Shown piece after piece: positions 11,880-24,200 of a stretch of DNA of 64,000 nt. The DNA is from Antilocapra americana. Lineage: Eukaryota > Chordata > Mammalia > Artiodactyla > Antilocapridae. The stretch lies in assembly GCA_007570785.1 (NCBI GenBank), contig ML661902.1, positions 1,197,338 through 1,261,337 of the forward strand. Direction: 5' to 3'. Made by a program: the position numbers and the translations under genes. Each line of letters opens with the position of its first letter. The first letter of the stretch is position 1. The notes beneath the pieces are model-generated. The model was not told the DNA's origin and did no database searches. It saw nothing but the letters and a program-made list of their open reading frames with translations.

Positions 11880-12881
11880 CACTTAATTCTCTTCTCAACC
11901 TCTCCAGTAGGCTTTCATCCATTCTATGCCACCTTGTCTGGGACATTATTTACAACTATAATTTACCAAATTCAATGAGCTACTCCCAGTCCTCCTTATA
12001 CTTGATCTCTTGGCAGCATATGACAGAGTTGCCCACTGCTGCATTATTGACATACTTACTTACTCAGTTTATGAGACATTACACTGGTTCCTTTACTTCT
12101 TCATTAATGACTGTCTGCCTTTGCATGTTCCTCTTTATGTTAGAGAGCCTCAATTCAGTTCTTGTGGTATTTTCTATCTACAGTCACTCCCTACAAAATC
12201 TTTTCTAGTGCCATGACCTTAAATATAGCTGCTGATATTTAAATTTTTCTGCCAATACAGACTTGTCTCTTGGGCTCTAGATTCAATTGCCTACTCAACA
12301 TTTCCTTCTTGTCTAATACACATCACAACCTTAATCTAAATCAGAACTTCTTCCTATCTTCCTTCCGCTCTCTCCATGACACATTCCTCTCTAGTTTCCC
12401 TCACCTTAGCAAATAACACCACTATTCATCCATTTGCTCAGACCAGAATCCTTGGAATCATTTGAAAATTTAACCTATCCAATACCTCTTTTCTATAGAA
12501 AAATCTCTAATGATTTCTAATCAAGATAAAAGTCAAACCCATTGCCATGGCTTATGAATTGCTGTATAAAATGGCTCTTGCCTAATTTTCTATCAACTTC
12601 CACTCATTCAATGCCTAATTCTCACTCTAGCCAAGTGAACGTTTTGCGTTAATGCTAGAAACCAGACTTATTTTGATTTCAGGTCCTTTGTATTTGTTAT
12701 TTGCTCTTTCTTAAAAATTCTCCCCAAGATCTCTATCTGGTTCACTGTCTAACTTACATTTCTGTTCAGTCTGTCTCCTTATATTAATATTAGTCTTCAC
12801 TGATCACTCAGAGAAATTAAGGAAACAATCTCATTTACCATTGCATCAAAAAGAATAAAATACCTAGAAATAAACCTACAT

Positions 12882-13091
12882 GGGCTTCTTTGGTGGCTCA
12901 GAAGGTAAAGACCTGCCTTCAATGCAGGAGACCCAGGCCTGATCCCTAGGTTGGAAAGATTCCCTGGAGAAGGGAATGGCTATCCACTACAGTATTCTTG
13001 CCTGGGGAGTTCCATGGACAGAGCAGCCTGGCAGGGCTGCATTCCATGGAGTCACAAATCATCAGACATGACTGACCAACTTTTACTTTTA
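12882..13091 (+). mobile_element. Bov-tA SINE (sense) nested in L1
   Basis: Starts GGGCTTCTTTGGTGGCTCAG and ends after CATCAGACATGACTGACCAA, followed by TTTTACTTTTAC. It interrupts the L1 ORF2 remnant between AAATAAACCTACA and AAGGCAAAAATTTGTATTCT. No clean target duplication is visible. Confidence 0.9.
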
Positions 13092-14710
13092 CCCCATTTC
13101 ACAAGAAGGCAAAAATTTGTATTCTGAAAACTATAAGACATTGACAAAGGAAATCAAAGATGACACAAACAAATGGAAAGATTGTACCGTGTTCTTGGAT
13201 TGGAAGAATCAATATTGTCAAAATGACTATACTACTCAAGACAATCTACAAATTAAGTGCAGTCCCTATCAAATTGTCAATGGTATTTTTCACAGAACTA
13301 GAACAAAATTTTTTAAATTTATATGGACACCTGAAAGACATTGAATAGTCAAAGCTATCTTAAGAAAAAAAAAAATGAAGCTGGTAGAACCAGGCTTTCT
13401 GACTTCAAACTATACTACAAAGCTACAATCATCTAAACAGTATGGTACTGGCACAAAAACAGAAATATAGATAAATGGAACATATAGAAAGTCCAGAAAT
13501 AAACCCATATATATATGGTCTATTAATCAAAGACAAAGAAGGCAAGAATATATAATGTGGAAAGGATAGTTTCTTCAATAAGTGTGCTGGGAAAACTGAA
13601 CAGCCACATGTAAAAGAATGAAATTAGAACATTCTCTAACATCATACACAAAAATAAACCCCAAATGGGTTAAAGACCTAAATTTAAGACCAGATACTAT
13701 AAAACTCTTAGAGGAAAACATAGAACACTCTTTGACATAAATCACAGCAATATCTTTTTGGATCCACCTCCAACATTAAATAGAAGCAAAAATAAACAAA
13801 TGGACCCAATTAAACTTAAAAGCTTTTTCACAGCAAAAGAAACCTTAAACAAGATGAAAAGACATAATGGAAGAAAATATTTCCAAATAATGCGACCCAC
13901 AAGGGATTAATCTTCAAAATATGATGATGTTCAATATCAAAAAACAAACACCCAAATCAAAAGATGGGTAGATCTAGATAGACATTTCTATTAATAAGGC
14001 ATATAGACACAGATGCCCAAAAAGCACAGAAAAAATGCTCATCATTGTTAATTATTAGAGAAATGCAAATAAAAACTACAATTAAAATGCTGCATAACAT
14101 CACATGGGTTAGAATGGCCATCACTGAATAGTTTACAAACAGTAAGTATTGTACAGGGTGTGGAGAAAAAGGAACACTCCTACATTGTTGGTAAGAATGT
14201 AAATTGGTGCAACCAATATGTAGTATAATGTAGATGTTCCTTAAAAAACGAAAAACAGAACTACCAAATTATCCAGAAATCTCACTCTTGGGCAAATATG
14301 CAGAAAAAATCATTAACTGGAAAAGATAAATGCACCCCAATGTTCAATGCAGCATTATTTACAATAGCCAAGACATAGAAATAGACTAAATGTCTACCAA
14401 CAGAGGAATGGATAAAGAAGATGTGGTATACATGTACAGTGGAATATTACTCAGCCATAAACGGAATGAAATAATGCCACTTGCAGCAACATGGATGGAC
14501 CTAGAGATTATCAGACTAAGTGAGGTAATTCAGACAGAGAAAAACAAATATCATATGATATCACTTATACATAGAATCTAAAAAGATTAGAGAAATGAAC
14601 TTACTAACAAAAAAGAAAGAGACTCACAAACTTCAAAAGAAATTTATGGTTACCAAAGGGGAAAAGTGAGACGGGAGAGATAAACTATGAGGTTGGGATT
14701 AACATACACA

Positions 14711-15422
14711 TCAGTTCAGTTCAGTATCAGTTCATTCGCTCAGTCGTGTCTAACTCTCTGCAACCCCATGAACTGTAGCATGCCAGGCCTCCCTGTCCAT
14801 CACCAACTCCCAGAGTCTACCCAAACCCATGTCCATCAACTCAGTGATGCCATCCAGCCATCTCATCCTCTGTCTTCTCCTTCTCCTCCTGCCCCCAATC
14901 CTTCCCAGCATCAGGGTCTTTTCCAATGAGTCAACTCTTCACATGAGGTGGCCAAAGTACTGGAGTTTCAGCTTCAACATCAGTCCTTCCAATGAACACC
15001 CAGGATTGATCTCCTTTAGGATGGACTGGTTGGATCTCCTTGCAGTCCAAGGGTCTCTTAAGAGTCTTTTCCAACACCATAATTCAAAATCATCAATTCT
15101 TCGGTGCTCAGCCTTTTTCACTGTCCAACTCTCACAACCATACATGACTACTGGAAAAACCATAGCCTTGACTAGATGAATCTTTGTTGGCAAAGTAATA
15201 TCTCTGCTTTTCAATATGCTATCCAGGTTGGCCATAACTTTCCTTCCAAGGAGTAGGCGTCTTTTGATTTCATGGCTGCAATCATCATCTGCAGTGATTT
15301 TAGAGCCCCCCAAAATAAAGTCTGACACTTTTTCCACTGTTTCCCCATCTATTTTCCATGAAGTGATGGGACCAGATGCCATGGTCTTAGTTTTCTTAAT
15401 GTTGAGCCTTAAGCCAACTTTT
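14711..15422 (-). mobile_element. BovB LINE 3' part (antisense) nested in L1
   Basis: Begins with the antisense BovB 3' tail (TCAGTTCAGTTCAG) and CTCAGTCGTGTCTAACTCTC. It runs through the ORF end to the region just 3' of the RT active site, where it is truncated (GCCTTAAGCCAACTTTT). L1 3' UTR resumes immediately at AAGGACCTATTGCATAGC. About 710 bases. Confidence 0.93.
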
Positions 15423-15442
15423 AAGGACCTATTGCATAGCAT
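14939..15442 (-). pseudogene. BovB ORF C-terminal remnant (167 codons open)
   Basis: Carries the BovB post-palm region: GLRLNIKKTKTMASGPITSW near residue 11, the FILGGSKITADDDCSHEIKR block, and VVMYGCESWTVKKAEHRRID. The first six or seven codons come from the flanking L1 3' UTR, so the start is not native. RT motifs A-C are absent through truncation. Confidence 0.85.
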
Positions 15443-15850
15443 AGGGAGCTCTACCCAATATTCTGTAATAACCTATACGGAAAAGAATGGATATGTATAA
15501 GTGATTCACTCTGTGGTACACCTGAAACTAATCCAACATTGTAAATCAACTATATCCCAATGTAATATAAAAAACAATTAAAAAAAACAAAGAGTGTCCA
15601 CCTCCCTCACCACATATTGTAAATATCTATGCTCTTTGTTATCTTGTCTTGTATTTCTTAAGGGTAGTTTTTACTGCTTGAAATCTACTGTGCATGCACT
15701 TGTTTACCATATGCTTCCCAACTAGATTATACGCTTCAAAAGGGCAAGGTCTTCATCTTGTTCAGCACCATTGCCAAAGCATTACAACAGTGTCTTGAAC
15801 ACTGTTCTCAATTAGTATTTGTGGAATGAACAAATAGATGCAGTATATTG

Positions 15851-18800
15851 CTTGAATGTTGCACTTGACAATCCAGCAATTACGTTTGATAGCAGAGATA
15901 TTTCCCGGACAGTGTGGGGAGTTTGTAGTTATTGTGCTTGTAATCAACACTCTTTAGGAAATGGCTCATCACTTTTATCACGATTTTCTCTTCCTTCCTC
16001 CTTACATACCCTCTCAACCCCACAATGTCAGGATAATCCCTGCCTGCCTTCACCAACCTCTAACACTACTTCATTAGCTATGTAAACACATGGAAGAGTA
16101 GGATAAAGCTGTCCTTGTTTAGCTGTGAATGGTGGTGGCATGACGAACCGCATGGGAGGACTTTAGTTCAGAACCCTCTCATCCCTATCTTATATGACAG
16201 ATTTTGTTGGCCCACCTACAGGGTGTTTCTCAACTTCTCTGTGCCTGGCCAAAACAAGTACTGCATCTCAGTTTCTGTGAGTTCACCCTCTCTCTTTCCT
16301 TTCCAAAGTTTCTGATTTTTTTTTTTTTTTTTGCCACTGTTGCTTCACATTTCTTTAAAAAACTCAAAACAGAAAAACTGAGTTCCCAAACAAAATCCCA
16401 AACCATATGTAAAAGAGCATGTCCCTCTCTCAACTGGAGGTGTATTTTGAAATAAGAAAATAACAGCTCAGCAGTCACTTGCCATAGCTTGCTGAGTAAG
16501 CTGGGCTCGGGTTAAAAGGGGGTTATAGGCTGCCAGCCAAAACACTGACGGCATTGCTGAATTCAGTGATTCAGAAACCCTATACGTCCCAAGGATTCTG
16601 TGTGGATGCCATTAATTACACTCCCTCCATTCTATCACTGACAGTATCTCAATTCAGTTTCTTTACATGGGTCAAAACAGATATGAGTTTTAGCTTCAGA
16701 AACTGTTAATTTCAGTTTAAACACATATTTAACATTAACAAAAAGATCATGCAAGAGTATTGCCATTACAGTGAAATGAAATCAGAAATGTAAAGATACA
16801 GATATAATCACCTGTATTTTGCATCAAATCTCTCATCTATTTGGATAGAAAACGAGTTATACTGATTATGTGGGTGACCCAGTAACTTGATGATGTTAGA
16901 AATGTGGTTATTAGGAGTCATAACAATAGAATTACAAGAAATCCAAGGGGGAAAAAATTCTCAAAAGCATACATTATGTATATGACAAAGTTACTAAGTA
17001 TGGTCAATACTAAGGGCTTAAATTGTTAGTTTTTACTCCATAAAATTTTATACAGTTTTGCAACTGATAAGGAGTTCTTGAGGGCTCTGTAATTCCAAGG
17101 GTACATTTAGATAATGAGTTTGTGTTACTCATAATACTGACGCCACTCATTGTCATGTGTGATTCTATGAGTAGTCTTTACTTTTGAAAGCATCTTTCTT
17201 GTTTCTTGCAAAACTTTTGATGACAAGAATTTTTCAGGTTTTTCCCCCTAATAATAAATCAATGCAGTAAACTTTGACAGGTTGGAAAGTGAAGTTTCAT
17301 TTTGTAGGAGCTTTTAAGCTGTCTCCAGTTCCTAACTTGGAGACATTTAATCAGTGCTTACATTTAAAAAATTCTTATATTCTCAGAAAATATTTTGCCT
17401 TCATGTATTTAAAGAGTAGCCAGATGTAGTGTTATTTTCTATTAAAAACAACATTTAAAAGGATAATTGAAAAGAAAGTTTGCCTTGTGAATCAATAGTT
17501 ACTCTTTGTGATCTTTATCTAAAATCTTTAAAAAGTAAATGTTCAGTTTGTTATCATTATGATCGAGTAGACAATTTTTTCCCACAAGGTTACATCTGTT
17601 TATGCTATTTTATTATCTGTTGAATGGAAGGATATGAAGTCTCTTTATTGCAGTTTAGCTAAAGAAGTACCATGCCTGCCATGGAGCTGTCAATCAGCAT
17701 TTAGTCATACAGTATCTATTTCTATTCCTGTTCTTCTTAGCACAGAAGGGCTATTATAGTCTACATTACGGCATAGCTACTTTGGATATAGATATCCTTG
17801 AGGGGCAGGATTTATTTTGAAAGAAGATACTCAACATAACATGACACATCATTTAGACATCTTTAAAGGTATACATGCAGGTATTTCAAAGCAAAATATA
17901 GCAAAGGCTAATTTCCAACATGGAACACTTTATGAATGCATTTTCTTTTTTTCTTTACTTTATAGCACTGAGAAAGACCAAATGAGGTCATGTGACTCTT
18001 CTGCAATTGAAAATGTCTACTTAAAGCAATCCCTGTGCAATCCTTCATTGCATTATCACCTGTGAAGGGCTGTCCTTTGTAAGGTATTACACATGTCAAA
18101 TTAGCAAAAGAAAACCATTTAAGGTCAAAGAGAAAGAAGAACAGTGCTGAAATACATTTATAAACACCTGAGAAGTCAATTTTTCCAGATGTCCAATAAT
18201 ATATATTTCCAAGTACACCAATATATATGGAATATGACTAAAAATTAACGAGACTGATTACCAACCACAAACATGAAAATCAGTCATGCAGCTGTATACC
18301 ACACTGGATGTGCTTCCAGATGTGATGATAAAAATGGATACAACCTTTTAAAGCATGAGCCTTGGATATGCTGTACACATGGAACTCATTAGCTAAGCAA
18401 ATGGGTGTTAATCTTTATGACAGTCAATTGCTGTGCTGCATTCCGATCAAGAACTTATCAGCTGGTCTGACCAGATCATCAAGAGCATCATGACTTAAAT
18501 TGCAGAAGTTTTTCCTTTCCCTGCAATTCCATGAACTTAAAATGCACAAGAAAGTTTTTTCCAAATAAATAGCTGAAACATTTAAACTTCCATGTTTCTC
18601 ACAGCTTTTTCAGTAAGTAGGTAATGGCATAAAAGGATTTAGAGTCACAGATTCCATTAGGAATTCAGCAAGATTGAATATTTAATTTCTCATGTTCAGG
18701 ACTAAGAAATTAACCTCATTTTCCCAACTGACTTACTTTCCATTGAATACCTAACATTACTCATATATGAAAAAATTTAGTTTTTTAAACAATAGGCATT

Positions 18801-20440
18801 TTCAATCCATAGTATATAAACAGCAGCTTCAGTAGATAGAATAAGGATATCATATCATAGCTCAAGAAGAAACAGAAGCATCTCTAGTGTCCTAAAATTA
18901 TTTCTCTTAGAAAAGTTACCATATTTGCCCATATAAGCATGGCATTGCTTTCCATCAAGAAGCTTGTTGCTTTGGGCTATCTTGAGTTAGTTATGAAAGG
19001 TGTGATAAACCACATCTACCCCTATGAAACTAATAGCTTGACACACTAGACAAACTGCAGAAAGATGCAATTCAAACTTCTCAGGGAATTCTGCCAGCAC
19101 ACATCAACCTATTTGACAGTAATTTCTGTTTCTTAGGCAATTTTAGCTAAAGACAACCATTGTGCCAATATATTCTCTTTGTGATGTGCTTCATTGTCCC
19201 CCTAGGGGTGGCAGATACCAATAAGCTGCATTTGTATTCTAATAATAACATTTGGATAGAAACTGAAGATGGTCTCTTCAGAAAGAGACCGAATCATTTC
19301 TATTTTTGGTTAAAGTCTAGAGTATCATGAGCACTTAATTAATGAGTTCATAAAGGTAAGTAAATCACTTCCTTCCAGGGTTTTAGGTGCTATGGGAATA
19401 AGTTTAAGTCATTCAATTCAGAATAGAACTATATAACATCTTGAAATTTATATTTTTTTGGTAGCCTGGATTAAGAACTTTTTCAAAAAGTCTGACTCTT
19501 TCATGAACAAGGTCATGATTAATATTTTGTTCATTAAGTATTAATGAAAATACTCAAAATTTCCAAAAATAGGAAAGTATTACTTTTAAAATTAATTTGT
19601 AAAGAAAATGAAATCCAAAATGGTGAACCTAAAACATCCATTATTTACACCCAGAGTAGATCATAATGGGCACCATGAAAAATAAAAGAATGAGGCAGAC
19701 TGTTCCTAATCTTAAGAAACGATACAGTGTTAAATGGACTGTGATGCATGGTAGAATGACAGCCTTAGAGGACAGAGATGGAGGGTTGGTCCTACTGATG
19801 AGGAGCAGGGATGAGAAACTTTAGCAACTTCAGCACAGCTTTTGCCAAAGAATATTCTACAGAATACTTGATTAAATATCAGATTCTTAAAGCCATTATT
19901 CCCTAATGCCTTTTATGTGCTAGTATTCATTATGAATCTTTGCAAACAGGCACTAAGATGTAGCATTACTTAAATATTTTTGATCTTTGAATTTTTATCT
20001 TCAAGGAATATCTCTGATATGAATCTTCTATAAAATTTTTAGTTTGGGAAAATGAAGTTCTACTGACCTTAGTTTGGAGAAGCAGGGCCAAAAGCCAGAA
20101 AAATAAAGAAATGATGTCTACATTAAATTACTGATATCTAAGTTAGAGTAGGGGTGCTGGGGAAAAAGTGACAAGGGCTCCAAAAGTATTTTAAGGAATA
20201 GGATAAATGGACTTCAGTGAGTAATTAGAAAAGCATTCATACTGAAATGTTTAGAAGGCCAAGATAGATGCGGGGCAATACGTGAAATTTTGGAATCATT
20301 CACATAGAAATAAATATATGATGTTGCCAAGGTTGAGGTTGCAGAGTTCATGGAGTGTGAGGAGACAAGGGAATTTTATCTTCAGCTATGCAGGTCTACC
20401 TACCTGGAAGAATCAGACAAAAGGAAAAGAGATTTCCTAG
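15851..20440. other. 4.6-kb repeat-poor unique interval
   Basis: No transposon, RNA gene or convincing coding frame. There is a T16 run near 16317-16332. Several sub-stretches (for example 17560-17830 and 18290-18560) are lower in AT runs and lack repeat signatures, as conserved non-coding elements often do; that is inference only. Open frames here are all below about 90 codons and overlap on both strands. Confidence 0.5.
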
Positions 20441-20673
20441 TAAACAGACAGTGTATGGGTGTTAGTCGCTCTGTCATGTCCAACTCTTTCTGACCCCACA
20501 GACTGTAGCCCACCAGGTTTCTATGTCCATGATTTCTCAAGGCAAGAATACTGGAGTGGATTGCCATTCCCTTCTCCAGAGGAACTTTGCAACCCAGGTC
20601 TCCTGTGTTGCAGGCAGATTCTTTACCATTTGAACTAGAGGGAAGTCCTATAATTGTCAGTATAAACAGACAG
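20441..20673 (-). mobile_element. Bov-tA SINE (antisense)
   Basis: Body about 20452-20650 (GGTGTTAGTCGCTCTGTCAT through the head complement AGAGGGAAGTCC). TAAACAGACAG occurs at 20441-20451 and again at 20663-20673. If that is the target duplication, about 12 extra bases (TAATTGTCAGTA) lie between the SINE head and the right copy. The second copy abuts the BovB tail that follows. Confidence 0.88.
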
Positions 20674-21990
20674 TTCAGTTCAGTCACGCAGTCGTATCCG
20701 CCTCTGTGCGATCCCATAAACCACAGTACACCAGGCCTCCCTGTGCATCACCAACTATGGAGTTCACCCAAACTCATGTCCACTGAATCGGTGATGTCAT
20801 CCAACCATCTCATCCTCTGCCATCCCCTTCTCCTCCTGCCCTCTTTCTTTCAGCATCAGGGTCTTTTCCAATGAGTTAGCTCTTTGCATCAGGTGGCCAA
20901 GGTACTGGAGCTTCAGCTTCAGCATCAGTCCTTCCAATGAATACTCAGGACTGATCTCCTTTATGATGGACTGGTCGGATCTTCTTGCAGTTCAAGGGAC
21001 TCTCAAAAGTCTTCTCAAACACCACAGTTCAAAAGCATCAATTCTTTGGCACTCAGCTTTCTTTATAGTCCAACTCTCACATCCATACATGACTACTGGA
21101 AAAAACCACAGCTTTGAGTAGCAGACTATTGTTTGCAAAGTAATGTCTCTGCTTTTTAATATGCTGTCTAGGTTGGTCATAACTTTTTTTCTAAACAGCA
21201 AGCATATTTTAATTTCATGGCTGCAGTCACCATCTGCAATGATTTTGGAAACCCCAAAATAAAATCTCTCACTGTTTCCATTGTTTACCCATCTATTTCC
21301 CATGAAGTGATTGGACCAGATGCCATGATCATCATTTTTTCAATGTTGAGTTTTAAGCCAACTTTTTCACTCTCTTCTTTCACTTTCATCAAGGGGCTCT
21401 TTAGTTCTTCTTCGCTTTCTGCCATAAGGGTAGTGTCATCTGCATATCTGAGGTTATTGATATTTCTCCCAGCAATCTTGATTCCAGCTTGTGCTTCTTC
21501 CAGCCCAGCATTTCTCATGATGTACTCTGCATATAAGTTAAATAAGCAGGGTGACAATACACAGCCTTGATGTACTCCTTTCCCTATCGGGAACCAGTCT
21601 GTTGTTCCATGTCCAGTTCTAATGGTTGCTTCTTGACCTGAATACAGATTTCTCAAGAGGCAGGTCAGGTGGTCTGGTATTCTCATCTCTTTAAGAATTT
21701 TCCACAGTTTGTTGTGATTCACACAGTCAAAGGTTTTGGCATCATCAGTAAAGCAGAAATAGATGTTTTTCTGGAACTCTCTTGCTTTTTTGATGATCCA
21801 GCGGATGTTGGCAATTTGATCTCTGGTTCCTCTGCCTTTTCTAAATCCAGCTTGAACATCTGGAAGTTCACGGTTCACATATGGTTGAAGCCTGGCTTGG
21901 AGAATCTTGAGCATTACTTTACTAGTGTGTGAGATGAGTGCAATTGTGTGGTAGTTTGAGCATTCTTTGGCATTGCCTTTCTTTCTTTTC
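20671..21990 (-). mobile_element. BovB LINE (antisense), 5'-truncated, about 1.3 kb
   Basis: Starts with the antisense 3' tail CAGTTCAGTTCAGTCACGCA, covers the 3' end, the post-palm domain and the full RT palm, and ends at TTTGGCATTGCCTTTCTTTC. The upstream fingers and endonuclease regions are missing. An old antisense L1 follows almost directly. Confidence 0.93.
21285..21914 (-). pseudogene. BovB reverse-transcriptase core remnant (209 codons open)
   Basis: Reverse-transcriptase palm of an RTE-clade LINE. Visible in order: QAGFRKGRGT (residues 21-30, motif 2), a motif A region FTDDAKTFD (55-63) whose usual FxDYAKAFD is altered, GKGVHQGC (111-118, motif B), and an intact catalytic YADD (157-160, motif C). 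The N-terminal endonuclease is absent and the frame breaks soon after residue 209. A neighbouring frame at 20992-21303 continues the C-terminal part after a frameshift. It once copied BovB RNA; this copy is dead. Confidence 0.9.
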
Positions 21991-22019
21991 TAGGTCACTT
22001 AGATTTTAAATTTTCACAT

Positions 22020-24200
22020 TTTGGTATGATCCATTCACTTTGAACTAATCTTTGCCTACAGTGTAAAGCAGGCAAGAATATATGCTTTCCATGTATTAAT
22101 TTATTTAGAAAGACTATATTTCTTACCCCTAGGATTGTAGTGGTGCCTTTGTGCCAATCTTTGTGCAATATCACACTGCTTAATTGCTTTAACTTTATAA
22201 TGAACTGTGATATCTGGTCTAATGTACATTCTCTAGCTTTCTTCTTCTTCAAGGCTGCTTTTTTCCCTATATTTTATATTCCTCCATAGAAACATCAGAA
22301 TTGGCTTTTAAATTTCCACACACAAAAATTTTCTCTGAAATTTTGATTGGGATTCTATTGAATTTTATTTACCTTGAGTATCAACTGACATAACAATAGT
22401 GAGTCTTCTAATTGGTGAAGATAGCATATTCCTCCACTTAATTAAATCTTTAATTTCTTTCAATAGTGTTTTGTAATTTTGAGGCCTTATATCTTGTGTT
22501 AGAAAAATGTATTTTTAATTTGGTAAGATATTAGCATTATTGATTTAGATAGTAAACAGCCATTTGTACTTACCCCACATTTTTACCCATTTTATATTTC
22601 TTCCTGTAGTCACTTGCTTATATTTTTCTGAAGAACTTAGAGAGACATTTCTTTTATATGGTCTGCTCAGTTTATGAAACTGTTTCTAATTAAACTTTTT
22701 TAATGAGGAATATTTTCTGTGTTTATAGAATTTAGATTGGCCCATTGGAAAAGATGTCATTTCACTGTTCTCCGGCTTCTACAATAACTATTGAGAATAG
22801 GTTATTAGTCTTACTATCACTGCTTTGAATATAATATGTCAGAATCTCTGGATGCTCTAAGATGTTTTTTTCACCTTTGATTTTCAGCAGTTAGATTATG
22901 TATCATAGTGTGCTTTACTTTGTGTTTGTTCTTGAGGTTGATATCACAAATTCTTTTGTGTTTCTGTGTCATTATTTAGATTGAAAATTCTCTTCTATTG
23001 ACTCTATGAATATTTCCTTCCCTATTTTTACTTTTCTCTTTTTTCTGATACTACACATACACAAGATTTAGACATTTTATCACATACCATATGGCTATTA
23101 TTTTGCTTTCTATATTTCACATCCTTCATTCTTTCTGTGCTTCAGTTTGGATGTTTTCTCCTGACCTAAATTTCTTTTTACTGACCCTCTTTTCTACAGA
23201 AGTTATGTCTTGCTGAAAAAATCTTTGTCCAACTCCTGATAATCTTTCACTCTGCAGAAAGCACAACATTTAAAAAATTATTTTCCATAAAACTCATTTA
23301 TCAAGTTCTGAATAGATTATTATTGTTTTTCATCTTTAGTGTATCAATTTGCTTGTTTTTCACAGACCAGTTTCCTGCCAAAAATTTCAAGAGTATGTCT
23401 TACTTTCTTGAAAATGTTTTTTATATTTATTTAAAATCCTGATCCAGCCAGTCCACCCTAAAGGAAATCAGTCCTGAACATTCATTGAAAGGACTGATGC
23501 TGAAGCTGAAACTCCAATACTTCGGCCACCTGATGTGAAGAGCTGACTCATTTGAAAAGACCCTGTTGCTGGGAAAGAGTGAAGGCGGGAGGAGAAGGGG
23601 ACGACAGAGGATGAGATGGTTGGATGGCATCACCGATTCAATGGGAATGAGTGTGAGTAAACTCTGGGAGTTGGTGATGGACAGGAAAGCCTGGCGTGTT
23701 GCAGTCCATGGGGTCACAAAGTGTCGGACATGACTAGGCAACTAAACTGAACTGAAAAAGCTGATAACTCCAGTATCTGTATCATCTGTGGATCTAATCG
23801 TATTGCCTATTTTTTTCTCTTAGTTTTGGGCCTTTTAGTTTTTGTGTCCTGGCAAGCCAGAGAAGTTTTTGTTAAATGTCAGACATTATGTATGAAAATC
23901 AATAGAGATAATTTGTGGTTCAGACTCTGATGGATGAACTCTTTCCCCAAAGAGTTAGTAGGTAATCAAGCTGAGGGAAGATTGCCCTAGTTCACCCCAG
24001 TTATTTATCCCTTCTCTCTGTGAGACTGCTCCTTGGTTTAAGCGTAGAGGAAGAACTTCAGACTCCAGTTAGGATTCAACTGATTTGTGGTTGGATTTCT
24101 GTTTTGTGAGTGTCCTTTATTCTTGAGTATAAACCTTCAGAGTTTTAACTAGAAGACTAGAGGTGAGAGTCCTCCTCTCTGGTGGGCTTTCAATGTCAAT
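22020..24200 (-). mobile_element. Old mammalian L1 (antisense), internal part
   Basis: Recognised by order and content of antisense L1 landmarks: TTTGGTATGATCCATTCACT, ATGAACTGTGATATCTGGTC, TTTTGATTGGGATTCTATTG, CAATAGTGTTTTGTAATTTT, TTTTCAGCAGTTAGATTATG, CTGTGCTTCAGTTTGGATGT, and after the nested BovB TGATAACTCCAGTATCTGTA and AATGTCAGACATTATGTATG. Diverged and riddled with stops. The right boundary is vague. Confidence 0.75.
23440..23756 (+). mobile_element. BovB 3' end (sense) nested in old L1
   Basis: About 317 bases of the BovB 3' end: CTAAAGGAAATCAGTCCTGA through GGGTCACAAAGTGTCGGACA to the tail AAACTGAACTGAA. It interrupts the antisense L1 between ATTTATTTAAAATCCTGATC and AGCTGATAACTCC. 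One of the few sense-strand BovB ends in the window. Confidence 0.92.

Larger units (their letters stand above)
12806..15592 (+). mobile_element. Artiodactyl L1 (sense) nested in L2, itself carrying two insertions
   Basis: 5'-truncated L1 ORF2 and 3' UTR. The protein-level trace [20 protein letters not shown] at 13117 and later is L1 ORF2. Further on come the tract ending GAATATTACTCAGCCATAAA at about 14440-14460, the 3' UTR and the end CAACTATATCCCAATGTAAT near 15550, followed by an A-rich tail. Many frameshifts and stops are present. A Bov-tA (12882-13091) and a BovB (14711-15422) interrupt it, and about 25 bases of 3' UTR seem lost at the BovB site. Confidence 0.88.
11880..15850 (+). mobile_element. 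Ancient L2 LINE (sense), split by a nested L1
   Basis: Left part about 11880-12800, right part about 15597-15850. Left: CTTGATCTCTTGGCAGCATA matches the L2 RT motif region (AAYDRVAH for the usual AAFDTVDH), then TCTATCTACAGTCACTCCCT, CAGACCAGAATCCTTGGAAT and AAAGTCAAACCCATTGCCAT, in L2 order. Right: the 3' UTR with TCTTGTCTTGTATTTCTTAA, GGGCAAGGTCTTCATCTTGT and TATTTGTGGAATGAACAAAT at the end. The two parts are contiguous in L2 once the intervening L1 is removed. The coding part is heavily decayed. Confidence 0.82.
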
